Made by a program: the position numbers and the translations under genes
The notes under the pieces: generated by a model
What the model was told of the DNA's origin: nothing
Database searches by the model: none
The model's input: the letters and a program-made list of their open reading frames with translations, nothing else
DNA from: Hyaloscypha bicolor E
Taxonomy: Eukaryota; Ascomycota; Leotiomycetes; Helotiales; Hyaloscyphaceae
NCBI RefSeq assembly: GCF_002865645.1
Contig: NW_020194585.1
Span: 682,001 to 746,000, forward strand
Direction of reading: 5' to 3'
Length of the DNA: 64,000 nt
Shown: positions 35,163-47,655 of the stretch, piece by piece
Layout of the letters: every line of letters begins with the position of its first letter
Position numbering within the stretch: the stretch's first letter is position 1

Positions 35163-35458
35163 TATTAGTATAGCTATAATTATTAATAGTTATATAATAT
35201 AGTTATATAATATAGTTATATAATATAGAAATAATTAAAGATAACGAAATATAAATAATAGGTAATAATTATATAACCTTATATTATATAAGTAACTCGA
35301 CTAATAGCTAGTTTTTATTAGGATTAGTAAATTTAGGAATTATATATTAATATTATAATATTATAATTCTTATTTTAAAATAATAACTATTTTACTAACT
35401 TATATAAATAGTATTTTATAATTATATAATAATACTATATATTTCTAGTAAACTAATA
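35163..35458 (+). repeat. 3' LTR of copia copy 2
   Basis: 296 bp; differs from the 5' LTR chiefly by an extra AGTTATATAATAT unit. Confidence 0.9.
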
Positions 35459-35463
35459 GATAT

Positions 35464-38401
35464 ATTTTATATTTTAAATATTATTATTTATTTCCTTATA
35501 ATAAGAAATATAATTTCTCAAATAATATTTCTAGAATATTATTTCTCGAACTTTAAAAATATTTTCTAGACTAGCCTTTATATATTTAATAAAATAGAAA
35601 CTTAGATTTATTATATTAAATATTTTAATTATTAAAGATAAAAGCAAATAACTAATATTAAATTATTTAACTTTCTTTTAAAATATATTATTAAATAATT
35701 AATAAGTATTTTCTATAATATCTTTAAAATTAATAAAATAAAAATAATTAAAGAATAGAACTCATTTATTACTATTAGTATATAGCTAGAAATTCGTAAA
35801 ATATATTTACTTTTATCTAATTATTTCTTTATTAGATCTTATAACTAATATTATACTAGATACCTTAATTAAATTAGAATTTTATATTATAAGATCTAGA
35901 ATAATAAAAGAATTTATATAAAGATAATTAATATATTATTTATTTATTTTTTAGAAAGTAAAGAATTTATTTTAATTTATATATCTTTAAATTAATTATT
36001 TAAATATTACTTAAAAATAAATATATAATTCTAGTAGTTTTTATTAGAAAGCTTATTTATATAAATAATATTTTATATTAATAAAATTATTATAAATATA
36101 GTAAATTGAATTTCTTTTTTATTTTTAAAAATCTAGAATATAAAATTCTAGCTAATACTTCTTTAGCTAATATTATTAATATAATATATATAAGTTAAGG
36201 AAATAATTAAAACTTTCTAGCTAATTAATATAATTAATAAATCGAATATCTTAGATTTATTAATAAAGTATTATTAAGATTATAAGTTATAATACTAATA
36301 ATTTTTATAAATAATAAAAGAAATAAACTTGTTTTTTCTAAATAAAAATAAAAATAATAAATAGATTTATTAGACTATAAATAAGAATATTATCGAAAAC
36401 TATTAATAATAAAGAATTTATTAATATAAAAACGAATTTACTAATTCTTTATATACTTTATTTTATAAATAGTTTAATATTTAGAAAAGCTATTAAATAA
36501 TTCCGATTTAATCTATATTAGTTTTATTTTCTTTTTAGTTTTTCGAAAATATTCTTAAGTATTTTAAGTAATATTTTATTTATTAATTTAGAATATATAT
36601 TAAGAAATTAATATAATTATTTATACTAGTTAATAATTCTAATTATTAGTTATCGGAATTATATTATAGGACCCGAATTAATAGTATTCTTTCTAATATT
36701 CTTTTTATTATTTAAAGTAAGCTATAATATATAAATAAATATTTTCTTAGAATTTTTAATATTAAAGTTCTTAACTAGAATTAGTACTAATTGTCTTTCT
36801 CTTTACTAATTAATACTTTTAATTTATTAATAAAATATTAAAGCTATTAGAAGATCTAATTTCTACTAAATAATTACTAAAGATATTCTTTTTATAATTT
36901 ATTAAAACTAATACTTTTATTTTAATTTCCTTTTTATATATATATTTAAAATAATTAGATAATAATAATATAATAATAGGCCTAACTTTTTACTAGTTAT
37001 AATATAAGAAAGTCTATTAGAATTACCTTTATTTATAATAATATTTCTTATATTTTAAAATAGCCTTAATAAATTTATTAAAAACTTATTTATATTAAAT
37101 TTTTTTTAAATAAAAATCAAATTATTATTCGTTTTATTAAGAATTTTTTATATAATAGAGATATATATATATTAAATAATTTCAAAATATAATAAACTTA
37201 ATTTTCTATTTTTATAATTTCTTTTTATAAAGCCCGGAATATTTTTTAAGCTATACTAGTTTTTTTATAATTAATAAAATAGGTAATACTAGTAATTAAC
37301 TAGATTAGATTTATAAAACCTAATTTTATTTTAATTAATTTCCAATTTCGGTTAAAGAACTTTACTAAATTAAATATAAGAAGTTCTTATAATATTTATT
37401 TTCTAATAAACTATTTGCTTTTTTAAAGATTTAATAAATTATTATAAGAATTTTCCTTTATTATAGGAATATTAAATAAATAGATATAGTAAAATTATAT
37501 CTTATAGTATTACTTAAATATAAAGTTAATAGCTTTTAATAGTTCTATATTATTATTTTTATTTATATAATAAAAATTAAGTTATTATAATTATTAATTT
37601 ATTATAATTATTAATTTATTATAATTATTAATTTATTCATATTAATTTCTGTGTATAATTTATTATTTTATTGATAATTGATTAATTTATTATATTATTA
37701 TTATTATAATTATTAATTTATTATAATTATTAATTTATTATAATTATTAATTTATTTTAAAATAAATTTAATTAAATCTAAAAATATTTATAATATAATT
37801 CTAGTTATTAAAAGCTGCTCGTATATAATATCTAGAAACCTTACTTTATTTTATTATTTAAAGTTTTTTATTATTTCGAAAATCCTGAAAAATAATTTTA
37901 TTAATCTTTTAATAATAAAATAGAATTATATAATAAGAAATATTATTTCTAAAAAATTCATAAAATACTAGAATTAATATATTAATTAGATATATTTTAA
38001 TAATATTATATATTTCCTTTTTTATAATACTAATAAAAACTATTTTACTAAATAATAAAAGAAGTTCGAAGTTTATTTAGTAAATTTAATAAAAATATAA
38101 TTAAGATTTAAAGTTTATATTTATAAAAGAAGTTTAGAAATAGAATTTAAATTACTATATTTATTTTAATATAAATATAAAGATTTAATCTAATTTTATT
38201 TATTTCTATTAGCTATTTAAGGCCTAATTCTATATAGTTATATTTATATTTCTAGCTAATTTAAATTAAATATATAATTATATTATAGAATTAGAATTAT
38301 TTATAATTTATATATTTATTATTTTACTTTTTATTTTTATATTATTATATAATTATTTCAAATTTCAAATTATTAGATATAGCTAATTAATTAATTATAT
38401 T
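35464..38401. other. RIPed unassigned repeat
   Basis: No protein remnant recognised. It continues on the far side of gypsy element A (45150-45753), since A inserted into it. Confidence 0.5.
37574..37753. repeat. 17-bp AT tandem repeats
   Basis: Two clusters (about 37574-37637 and 37700-37753) of the unit ATTAATTTATTATAATT, three or more copies each, separated by a short unrelated stretch. Confidence 0.85.
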
Positions 38402-38406
38402 ATATT

Positions 38407-38709
38407 TGTTACGGGTATGGCATTTAGGGCTTGGAAAGTAAGGTAGAAGGTCTCTTATGAAGATGATTTAAAGCTAAGGAAGGGAAAACTAGAATACAGG
38501 AGGCTGTGAGGGAGTATATACATCCTATAGTATGCTAGTTCATAAGGGGCTTAGCCTTCTAAATATCTCTAGTATATTCCAAGCACGCTTCCTTAGTAAG
38601 GCGGCCGCGTTACGTGTGTCTAGGAGGCAACGGGACATGGGCAACGGGATATAGGCAACTATATCAGCTAACTATGTTAGCTAACGAGGTTAAAAGCTGA
38701 ATTGTAATA
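38407..38709 (-). repeat. 3' LTR of gypsy A
   Basis: 303 bp, plus-strand start TGTTACGGGTATGG. It contains a duplicated GGCAACGGGA(C/T)AT-type unit (14 bp) lacking in the other LTR, which explains the length difference. Confidence 0.92.
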
Positions 38710-38899
38710 TTACCCTCCCCTTTGGAATAAGCTTGTTCCCGAGCTTCGTAAAAGCTATTAATCTATCTAATTTCGTATTATTTTCCTTCCTAAAGTAAAC
38801 TAGTATCTCGGATATAGATGTTATATATAAAAGGCCGGCGCCTTTGCCATATGACTTAGGAGGGTTTATCGTCATTTCCATATAGTTCTGGACAAGTAT

Positions 38900-41800
38900 T
38901 ATTTTTTGTATAGTCTAGCCAATATTGCAGGTTTTATAAAAGTTCTAATATATTAATATTATTATTATGGAAACTCTATAAAACCAGGGGGCTATTACTT
39001 AGTACCGAAGCTGGATACTATACTGGATCCTCATCCCAACTAACCTAATGAATTCTATACTTTAGCTTATTTCTTACTAGCTTGACTGTAATAACCCGCT
39101 TAATGCTATACTCTTGTTCGCTATCCTCTAGTATTAATGGGGGCGGTTCCGGATTTGCTTGACCTGGCAGAGGATTCTGGGGGTCTTTTTGTAGCTTCTC
39201 TGTATAAAAAACTGGGTATATCTTTATAGTTTCCGGTAGTTTCAGGAGGAACGAGTGGCCACGCTATTCCAGAATCTCAAACGGGCTTTTCATTTGGTTC
39301 CCTAGCTTTCGGCTCGGATAATCGGATTTCCAGTGCTTTATAGTGACCTATACTTTGTTCCTGACTTTGAAATCAATCGGATAGCGGTGTTTATTAGCTT
39401 GTACTATATATCGTTCTTGAGCTTGCTCTATATTGCCTTGGGCAAGTTGCTATAATTTATATAATCGATTTACTAATACTTTAGCTTTATTTCTATTTAG
39501 CTTCTCTTTGGGTGAGTTAGCTTCGATAGGGGAGTTCCAGTCCAGAGAGGTACAAGGCTTGTAGCCCTTTTTAGTTATAAATAGGGACTAGCTAATAGTT
39601 TCGTGCCAAAGGGAGGCTTATTAATAATTAATTATAGCGACCTATTCGTCCCAGTTATTCTGGTAGTAATTAATATATAGATGTAATCTCTAATTAAAGT
39701 ACTAATTAATAATCTCTATTTATTCGTCCGTTTGGGGGTAATTAGCTATTGAGAGTTTAAGCTTTGTACCGATTCTCGTACAGAATTCGCTCCAAAAATC
39801 GGATACGAATTGGGGTCCCTAATCTAATATAATTATTTCTGGAATACCTACTTGGTATATTATATAAAGTAAAAATAGAGGTACTAGCTGTTTGGCTATA
39901 ATTATATCTTGTATAGGAATTATAATTAGATACTTGGATAAGTAATTTACGAATATAGCAACTATATTATAACCCGATTTGCTTTCTGGATAGCTCTTAA
40001 AGTCTACTATAATATATTACCAGGGGTAATTAGAAACTAGAAGGGGATAAAGTAAACCAGGCTTCTTATCTCTGGGTATATACGATCTCCTATAAGTATA
40101 GTAATTGCTATAGTATTAATTAATATCCTTGCCTATAGATAGCCAGTAATATTGCTCCTTTAATAGCTAACGGAGCTTTATATATCCAGGATATCCAGAA
40201 AGGGGTTTATTATATACTTTACGGATTAGGGCGGTCCGTAAAGGTAGTTTAGGGGTCATCTCGTCCTCCGTAATATAGAGTCTTCTATAGTGTAAAAGGA
40301 GGCCGTCTTATAGTATCCAGATATTACTTTTGGCTTGGGCTGGCGTATATAGCTCTTCTAGATCCGGTAATATATAATTATTCTGCAGGATCTTATTCAC
40401 AAGTTATAAACTACTATACTTGGCGGGAGCTTCTAATAGTGCTTCTATAGGGGCCACTATAGCGAAGTCTACTAGTAAAGCTTCTAAAAGAATACCTTCT
40501 TTTAGGGGAATTATATCTCTAATAGAGGTATTCTCCTCCGGAAAGTCTTTAGTATATACTTGGTTTTTAGGGCCGAATTCCGGATTAAGTAAGCTAACTT
40601 TATAGAGTATTACTGCAAGCTATAAGTTATAGATAATCTCTGGATTAATCTTATCTTTAGGGAGAAGTACTTGAGTTTGTAGCTTCTTCTTAATCTGGCC
40701 CTGAGCGTTTACTTTGTCTTGTCTTTATAATAAAGTATCTGCTCGCTCGTTCGATTTCCCAGAATAATATATAAGCTTGAAGTAATAGCGGAATAAGAGC
40801 TTAGCTTATCTAGCTTATTGAGAAGAGAGCTTCTTAGTAGTTATAAAGTACTCTAAGGTATAGTAATTAGAGTAGACCTTAAAGGAAGTATCCTGAAGGC
40901 CCTCTAGCTCAGTTCTCTATTTCTCTAGTACTTGTATTATAGTAAGTATTTCCTTATTATATATATTATAATTAAGCTTTACCGGAAGTATAGTTTTGGA
41001 AAAATAAGCTATAGGATACTAAAGGCCTGTTTCCGGGTCTTATTAAGAGAGTAGGCTAGTAACTACTTCTTTGGATATATCTATTTCTACTATTATAGGC
41101 AGATCTGGATTATAGTATTATAGAATTAGGGTAGATATTATAGCTTTCTTTAGATAAGTAAAAGCCTCTTAATATTACTCGGACTACTTAAAGGGAATTC
41201 CCTTTTTTATAAGTAAGATAAAAGATCTAGTAATCCGTCCGTACTTTCTAACGAAGTATTTATAAAAGTTATAGAAGCCGAGAAAGAACTATATGCCCTT
41301 AACTGTCTTTGGGGGTTACTAGTTATATATTACTTTGACTTTATTGGGATTTACTTTAATGCCAGATATAGAGATAATAAAGCCCAAGTACTTTATATAT
41401 ATAACTTTAAATTCCGATTTCTTAATATTTACTTGGAGGCCGGTAAGGTATAAATGGTCTAGTACTTTTTATATATACTATTTATACTTTACTAGGTTCT
41501 CTAAGTAAATAAGAATATTATTAAGGTATATTATATAAAAGTTATCCAGATATTTAAAGAGCGTATTATTTATATAGTATTAATATATAGCCGGGCTATT
41601 TATAAGGCCTTTCCAGAGAATATTATATTTATATACTCTATAGTAGGTATGAAATATTATTAGCTTCTGAGAGTTCGAGTCTATAGCTATATAATAGAAA
41701 GCTTAGCGGATATCTAATTTAGTATAGATCTTAGCTTTAGATAATTGACTTAAAGTCTTATTAATAAGTAGAAGGGAATATTAATTCTTCCGGGTAATAT

Positions 41801-44800
41801 TATTTAGACGGCGGAAATTAATATAGAAGTATAAACCTCTATTTGCTTTCTTTATAAAAAGAACTAGTAAAGTAAAGGGAGCCTGACTAGCTTTAATAAA
41901 GCCCTTAGCCAGATTCTCTTCTAAGAAACGCTTGATTTCTAGAAGCTTTTAAGTAGACTACTACTAAAGGGATTAATATCTAATACTTTTAGTTCTTTTT
42001 AGGCCTTTAATCTGGATCTTATAATTATATAGTCTATAGGGAGAAAGGGTATTAGATTTCTTCTTAGAGAAAACAGAGGTATATTTCTTGAGTTCCGGAA
42101 GTAATATTCTCTATAGCTACTAAAGCTCTATTTTTCCCGGTTATTAATTCTCCGGGCCAGGGATAGCTTCTCTTTTCCGAGCTTCAAGCTCTTTATTAAT
42201 TTTGTAGATAGAGATTTGACTAATAATATTATTTTCTTTTTTGGCTATATAATTAAATACTATAGAGGTAAGAATGGCTAGATCTAATATTTGCTTTTTA
42301 TTAAGGACCTCTTTCCGCTTCTTTAGCTTTTGCTTGGGTATTATATCTTGCTTAGGCTATAGAAGCTTCTTTTTTATAGTCTTATATAATTTCCTCTAAT
42401 TAGTTTAAAAGAAGAAAGACTGCTTTAGAATAGAAGGTTTCCAGAAATAGCTTATAATGAAATCTCGTTAATTAGTATCCTTTTAATACTTCTTATTAGG
42501 TTACTTCTCTAGCTATTATTATAAAGTACTAATAATATAACCAAATTATATAGATTTAGGCTTATTCTTTAGCTATATAAGCCTATATCTTCTATAGTTA
42601 ACCAGAATATTAATATATATTACCCATTTTCTACTAAGGATAATATTATAATCTCTAAGGTTTAGGATAATTATAGGTATATTAATGCTTTATCTATTAA
42701 TTAGAAATAAGACTTTTATATATTTCTTAGCGGACTTAGCTGGCTTTCCGTTAAAACCGCATATAGTATAGGGTAAGGAAAGGGGTTATAGTTCTACTTT
42801 TAAGAATTGCTCTATAAGCTAAGCAAGCTTTATATTAATAAAAGTATAACTATTAGCTCTAGTATTAATAAGGGAAGAAAACTTGATTTCTAATCTATTT
42901 ATACTAATAGTATAGGGTATTATAAGAGTATTTCCTCCTATTAGACGAATTAAATTAATCTTTACTAAATCCATACTATAAGCCCCTAAAGTAGAGACTT
43001 TCTTTAGGGGTACTTGTTTCCCGGTTTCATACCAGAATTAGAGCTTAAATTCTCTAAATACTTTACTAGAATAGTATATTCTAGTAAAATAGGAACTAAG
43101 CCCGGCTTAATTCTAGAAAGAGCTACCTTAGTTTCCTTATTATATGGAACCGGATAGTATCTGGTATAGTAGCCGAACTCGTTATAGTTATAGTACTTAA
43201 TAGTCAAGAGATCCTTGGTCTTTATAGGATATTACTTGCGCTTATAAGGGAATATATACTTAATAAGAGTAGTTAATATAGGCTCCTTGGGCTCCTCCTT
43301 AGAAGTATACGGGGATATAGTACTAGAAGTAAACTTAATTAGGATAGCTTCTGCTTTCTTATATTCTTTAGTTCTCTTATATATAGCCTTAATCTACTAA
43401 TTATTAGTAATATAGTACTAAGCGAAGCGAGTAGCATTAATAGAAGAATTATTATAGTATGTATATACTAACTTCTAGAGCTTTGGTAGGAGCTTCTTAT
43501 TTAGTTTATACTTAATATCTTAAAGACTAATACCGCTTTCTATAAATAGTTACAAGAAAAAAGTATAGAACTCCTGAAATACTTAACTAGAGTATATTTA
43601 AAGCTTGCTAAAGTTATAGCGGGCGTTCTATATCTTATTAGGGTTAGAGTATAGCTTCTTTAGGTAAGAGTAGAACTTCGAGAGCTAATAGTACCGATTC
43701 GGACTATCTTTATTTATATAAGGGTTAGTTAGGGCAAGAGTATTACCGGTAAGTCTACTGGAAATATAGATAATCTTAAGGTCCTTTAAGGGATATGAAT
43801 TAGTATTTTCTTATAGCTTATTCTTAATCTGAACTAGCTAGTTATTAAAGATAGTATAATCTCTAGTAAAGAGAGTTAGATCTGGGAGCTTAGTAACTCT
43901 AGTATCTCTAAAGAGAATATAAGATATAGGGAATCCTAAATAGGAATAAGCGGGAGATAGTTTAGAATTCTTTTAAGAGGGGTTCGGAGTAGCCGGAGCG
44001 GGCAGAGTAGAAGTAGTTAGAGCTACTATAAGCCGATTTACTATAGCTATATAGTATTTGACTTTATCCTTAAGCTTAGTATTATAGAGCTTAGTATTCT
44101 CGAGAATAGCTTTATTATAACTATAGGCGTTCTTATATAAAATAGCTCTTTGGATATTCTTTTAGTAGCTCTTTATAATAATATTAATATCTGAGAGTAA
44201 AGTATTAGATTTCTTGGCCTATTTATATAACTTTCCGGTAGTAATATAGTTATTAGTCTCTAGAAGCTTTATAATAAAAGCAGAGGGTTCTATTTCTATA
44301 GACTTGTCTATAAATTCTCTAGGAATACTAACGGGACGTTCGGTTCGGGAAGGGCTACTAATGGGATAATCTGAACTAGCAGAAGCTTTACCGGAAGCCT
44401 TGGCGGAAGTTAATATAGTTCCTGGTTATATGGTATTCTGGGAAGTCGACCTATTATATTTTTCCTCTACCGTATCCTCCCTAGTAGTCTTATTACCGGC
44501 GTATATATAGGGCCTATAAAGTTATAGGGTAGGGCTTGAGGGTAGTAGTTAGATTACTAGCCTGTATATGCCTATTACTCTAGGACTTGGTTAAAGAGTA
44601 GCCTTTATTCGAGGTTCTTCGGTTTTCGGGTTTTCGGGTTTTCGGGGGGTTTCTAACGCACTACTGGTATATATTTATAAAGGTGTAAATACCTGATTCC
44701 TCTGAGGGTTCTGAAGCTTTTCGCTTTTATTATTCTAGAGTCTATTGCTTGTATTTCTGAGATTCCGTTATCTTGGCGGCGCCTATATTACTAATAGTTC
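38900..44800 (-). pseudogene. RIPed gypsy A Gag-Pol
   Basis: Read on the minus strand. A Gag zinc knuckle survives near 43150-43205 as YYNYNEFGYYTRYYP, where Tyr stands at former Cys/His positions of a CCHC pattern. Reverse transcriptase: YPLPLINKTLSQL and LSKAKIYTKLDIR-like text near 41700-41840, and IIYLNNILIY (YxDD box mutated) near 41500-41560. Integrase: YYSNYYTYRR near 40110, YIIVDFKS near 40000 and IILD-GPQF near 39820 with an internal stop. Near 39030-39110 a chromodomain-like tail reads KLKYRIH and SWDEDPV before YPAS. Many TAG/TAA codons replace Gln and Trp. Confidence 0.85.
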
Positions 44801-44855
44801 TGAATTGGTTTATTTGAAATCCTCTATAGGATTAAAGGAAGTGAGCTTTGAATAC

Positions 44856-45144
44856 TATTACGGGTATAGTATTTAGGGCTTGGAAAGCAAGGTAGAAGGT
44901 CCCTTATAAAGACGATTCAAAGCTAAGGAAGGGAAAACTAGAATATAGAAGGCTGTAAGGGAGTATATATACCCTATAGTATACTAGTCTATAAGGGGCT
45001 TAGCCTTCTAAATATCTCTAGTGCATTCCAAGCACGCTTCCTTAGCGAGGCGGCCGCGTTACGTGTATCTAGGAGGCAACGGGATATGGGCAACTATATT
45101 AGCTAACTATATTAGCTAACGAGGTTAAAAGCTGAATTATAATA
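44856..45144 (-). repeat. 5' LTR of gypsy A
   Basis: 289 bp, beginning TATTACGGGTATAG on the plus strand. Shares AAGCACGCTTCCTTAG and GCGGCCGCGTTACGTG with 38407-38709. Confidence 0.92.
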
Positions 45145-45149
45145 ATATT

Positions 45150-45753
45150 ATATTTATATAATATAATAAAAATAATACTAATAGCTAATAACTAGATTAG
45201 ATTCTTAAATAGAAGTTCTTATTTTAAATATAATAAGAAAAGTTAGCTAATATAAGAATTTGGAATTAGGCTAACTATTATATATATATAAAAAAATAAT
45301 AAATAAAAAAATCTATTTATTTTTTACTAGTTATATAAGCGAATTTACTTTACTAAAATAATTTCTTCTATTATAATAAATTATACTAAAATAGAAATAT
45401 TATTTATAAAATTTATTTATTTCTTTAAACTTTATAATAAGATTATTTATTATAATATACTATATAACTAAATTATATATTCGATTTTATAGGAACTTAT
45501 TCTATTATATAAAAAGTATTTTATTTCTTAATAATTACTAGTTTTAAAAGTATTTAAATTATAAGATATATAATAATAAAATAATATATAAGTAATTAAA
45601 ATAAATAAGATATAAAGTAATATTTATAAATATAACTAGTTCTAAGAATTAATTCTAATAAAAGACTAATTAATATTTTATTTTAAAGCTAAAAGTATTT
45701 TCTTATATATTTTCTAGTATTTAATTAAATATATAAAGCTCTTTATTTAATTA
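45150..45753. other. RIPed unassigned sequence between insertions
   Basis: AT-rich continuation of the host tract interrupted by gypsy A on the left and the Gag-only element on the right. Confidence 0.5.
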
Positions 45754-45758
45754 GGAAA

Positions 45759-45999
45759 TGTGACGGCTAGTATTATATGGTTGGTTTCAGCCAAAGGGGT
45801 TGGTTTTAGCTAAGGTTCCAAGCTATGGTTCAAACCAAGCTCGCTTTAAACCAAGCTCGGCGTTTCAGTAGTCTTGGCCATACCTACTTATCCACTGCCA
45901 CACCTCACTCACTCCTTCTCTCCTTAGCTTTAGATTCTGTAGGATATTAGAATCATAGATCTTTGAGCATCGTTCCATTACTTTATTCCTGCCGTCACA
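45759..45999 (+). repeat. 5' LTR of the Gag-only element
   Basis: 241 bp. It includes a 16-bp internal duplication (AACCAAGCTCG-type) lacking in the 3' LTR, and otherwise matches 47426-47650 closely. Confidence 0.92.
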
Positions 46000-46087
46000 T
46001 GATCTAAAGCTCCTACCTTTCAGACGGTAGTCATTATTATTGTTTATTGGGACTCCTGTCTACTAGCCCGCTTTCACGCGGAGCCCC

Positions 46088-46088
46088 C

Positions 46089-46119
<31 letters not shown>
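46088..46119 (+). repeat. (TTA)n microsatellite
   Basis: About ten TTA triplets in the leader of the Gag-only element. They make a poly-leucine run in one frame that is not likely translated. Confidence 0.9.
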
Positions 46120-46122
<3 letters not shown>

Positions 46123-46270
46123 GTGGCGCTACCCATAGTTTTTTTACCTGCGAGGTATTAAAAAGCTCGATTTTGGCTAGCTTAACCCCTCATTATTTAT
46201 TGGAGCCCCTGGCTTACCACCTTATTAATTTTTTTATCTCTTTACTAACTTTACTAATACTTCCTTGAGA

Positions 46271-47310
46271 ATGGATACCTTCTAAATGCAAGTTTAACGC
46301 AAGTTCGATGGTTTATGGGCTGAAATCACTACCTTGCAAGCTGCCCTCGCTAGTACCCAAGCCCAGTTAACTGCCTCCATGGCGAAATCCAGTTAAAAGT
46401 CGAAGCTCCCTGACCCTGAGAAGTTCGCTAGAAGTACATATAGATTCGATACCTGGCTCCCGTTAATTAAGGCCAAGCTCTCTGTTAATGGATCGGTAAT
46501 TAGGGACTCTACTGCCTAGTTTTACTACATTTACCTTAATCTGGAGTCTTCTATCCAATTAATGGTTCTGCCACAGCTTTCCTATATAGAGCATACTTAA
46601 TCGTAGGACTACCAAATAATCCTGGATTAGCTTTCAAGGATATATAATAATCCAAATAAGTAATCAGAGGCTAAAGACAAGCTTTACGCCCTCCGCCAAG
46701 GCAATAATTTCCTCCCTGCCTATATTGCCAAGTTTGAACATACCCTGTACGAAGTAAATGGCTAAAGCTGGCCAGACGTTAATAAAATTTCTAGCTTTCG
46801 TAATGGCCTTAATTCAGCGATTTGTTCTCGTTTGGCCTAATAGTTAACTTTGCCCCGGGTTTACGCCGATTTCCTGCGTATGGTTTAGTAGCTCTCGTTA
46901 AAAATAGCCGCTCCGCCGTACGTTACTACTCCCAGAATTGCTAGTGAACCCATAGATATTAGCGAATTGATAATTGACGTCGTTATACCAGTAATTAGTA
47001 CTCTGGAGTTCTCTGAGCCAATCTCACTAGCTATGCCAGCTCGTTCTACCTCAAAGAAGCTCCGCCAGTATTATTATTAAACCGGCAGGTATATTAGATG
47101 CGGATCCCAGGATCACTTTATTAAGAACTATAGCTTGGCTCCTGCAAGTACTGCTTCTACTGGTTCTTGCAAATGGGTTACGACTGTAGTAATTAACTAT
47201 TACTCTGATTCTGGTAGCGATTCTGGCGATTCTGGAGGAGGGCTAACCTTGGATCCGGCTTTTAACCGTATGTAGAGGGCTGATTTTGCGGCTGGCGATT
47301 AGAAATAGGG
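46271..47310 (+). pseudogene. Gag-like protein remnant with zinc knuckle
   Basis: A continuous frame from the ATG at about 46271 is broken by TAA/TAG codons, nearly all at sites that read as mutated CAA/CAG. Trp codons in the same frame are intact. Between stops the protein text is natural: WAEITTLQAALASTQAQLTA (coiled-coil-like), KLPDPEKFARSTYRFDTWL, ALRQGNNFLPAYIAKFEHTL, then a serine-rich linker. A CCHC-like motif follows (GRYIRCGSQDHFIKNY, about 47082-47133), in which first and last Cys are changed to Tyr. An acidic SDSGSDSGDSGG tract follows. The layout is that of a retrotransposon capsid/nucleocapsid protein. The end is approximate. Confidence 0.75.
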
Positions 47311-47425
47311 TCCTTTTCCTTTGTTCTATTAATTTATTATACTCGCTTTAGCTTTCCCTTTATTCTTCTGTACTCTCTTGATATCCTGGCGCTCGGGGTC
47401 GAGCTTTTTTTGGAGGGGGGGATGA

Positions 47426-47650
47426 TGTGACGGCTAGTGTCATATGGTTGGTTTTAGCCAAAGGGGTTGGTTTTAGCTAAGGTTCCAAGCTATGGTTCAA
47501 ACCAAGCTTGGCGTTTTAGTAGTCTTGGTCATACCTACTTATTCACTGCCATACCTCACTCACTCCTTCTCTCCTTAGCTTTAGATTCTGTAGGATATTG
47601 GAATTATAGATCTTTGAGCATTGTTCTATTACTTTATTCCTGCCGTTATA
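47426..47650 (+). repeat. 3' LTR of the Gag-only element
   Basis: 225 bp, TGTGACGGCT to CCGTTATA (last bases RIPed), directly followed by GGAAA. Confidence 0.92.
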
Positions 47651-47655
47651 GGAAA

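Larger units (their letters stand above)
28813..35458 (+). mobile_element. Ty1/copia retrotransposon, copy 2 (RIPed)
   Basis: Same family as the element at 15809. Exact 5-bp target duplication GATAT at 28808-28812 and 35459-35463. Aligns with copy 1 along almost the whole length by eye, with independent point changes, and carries a ~180-bp insert at 33790-33970 absent from copy 1. Confidence 0.92.
38407..45144 (-). mobile_element. Ty3/gypsy retrotransposon, family A
   Basis: 6.7-kb element flanked by the exact duplication ATATT (38402-38406, 45145-45149). Coding remnants lie on the minus strand, so the 5' LTR is the right one. A purine tract (AAAGGGGAGGGTAA on the minus strand) sits beside the 38709 LTR border, where the 3' polypurine tract belongs. 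The order Gag, reverse transcriptase, integrase, then a chromodomain-like tail fits a chromovirus-type gypsy element. It is less RIPed than the copia copies. Confidence 0.93.
45759..47650 (+). mobile_element. Short Gag-only LTR retrotransposon
   Basis: Only 1.9 kb, with 241- and 225-bp LTRs (TGTGACGGC...GCCGTCACA) and an exact 5-bp target duplication GGAAA (45754-45758 and 47651-47655). A purine run (GGAGGGGGGGATGA) immediately precedes the right LTR, as a polypurine tract should. The internal region has room only for a Gag-like protein; I see no protease, reverse transcriptase or integrase. It must use enzymes of another element. Confidence 0.9.

Noticed and set aside
40420..40605. Plus-strand open frame inside gypsy A
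   Set aside because: Antisense to clearly recognisable Pol remnants; Ser/Lys-rich chance frame.
46047..46268. Frame with a poly-leucine run in the Gag-only element
   Set aside because: Produced by the TTA microsatellite; the real Gag frame starts afterwards.
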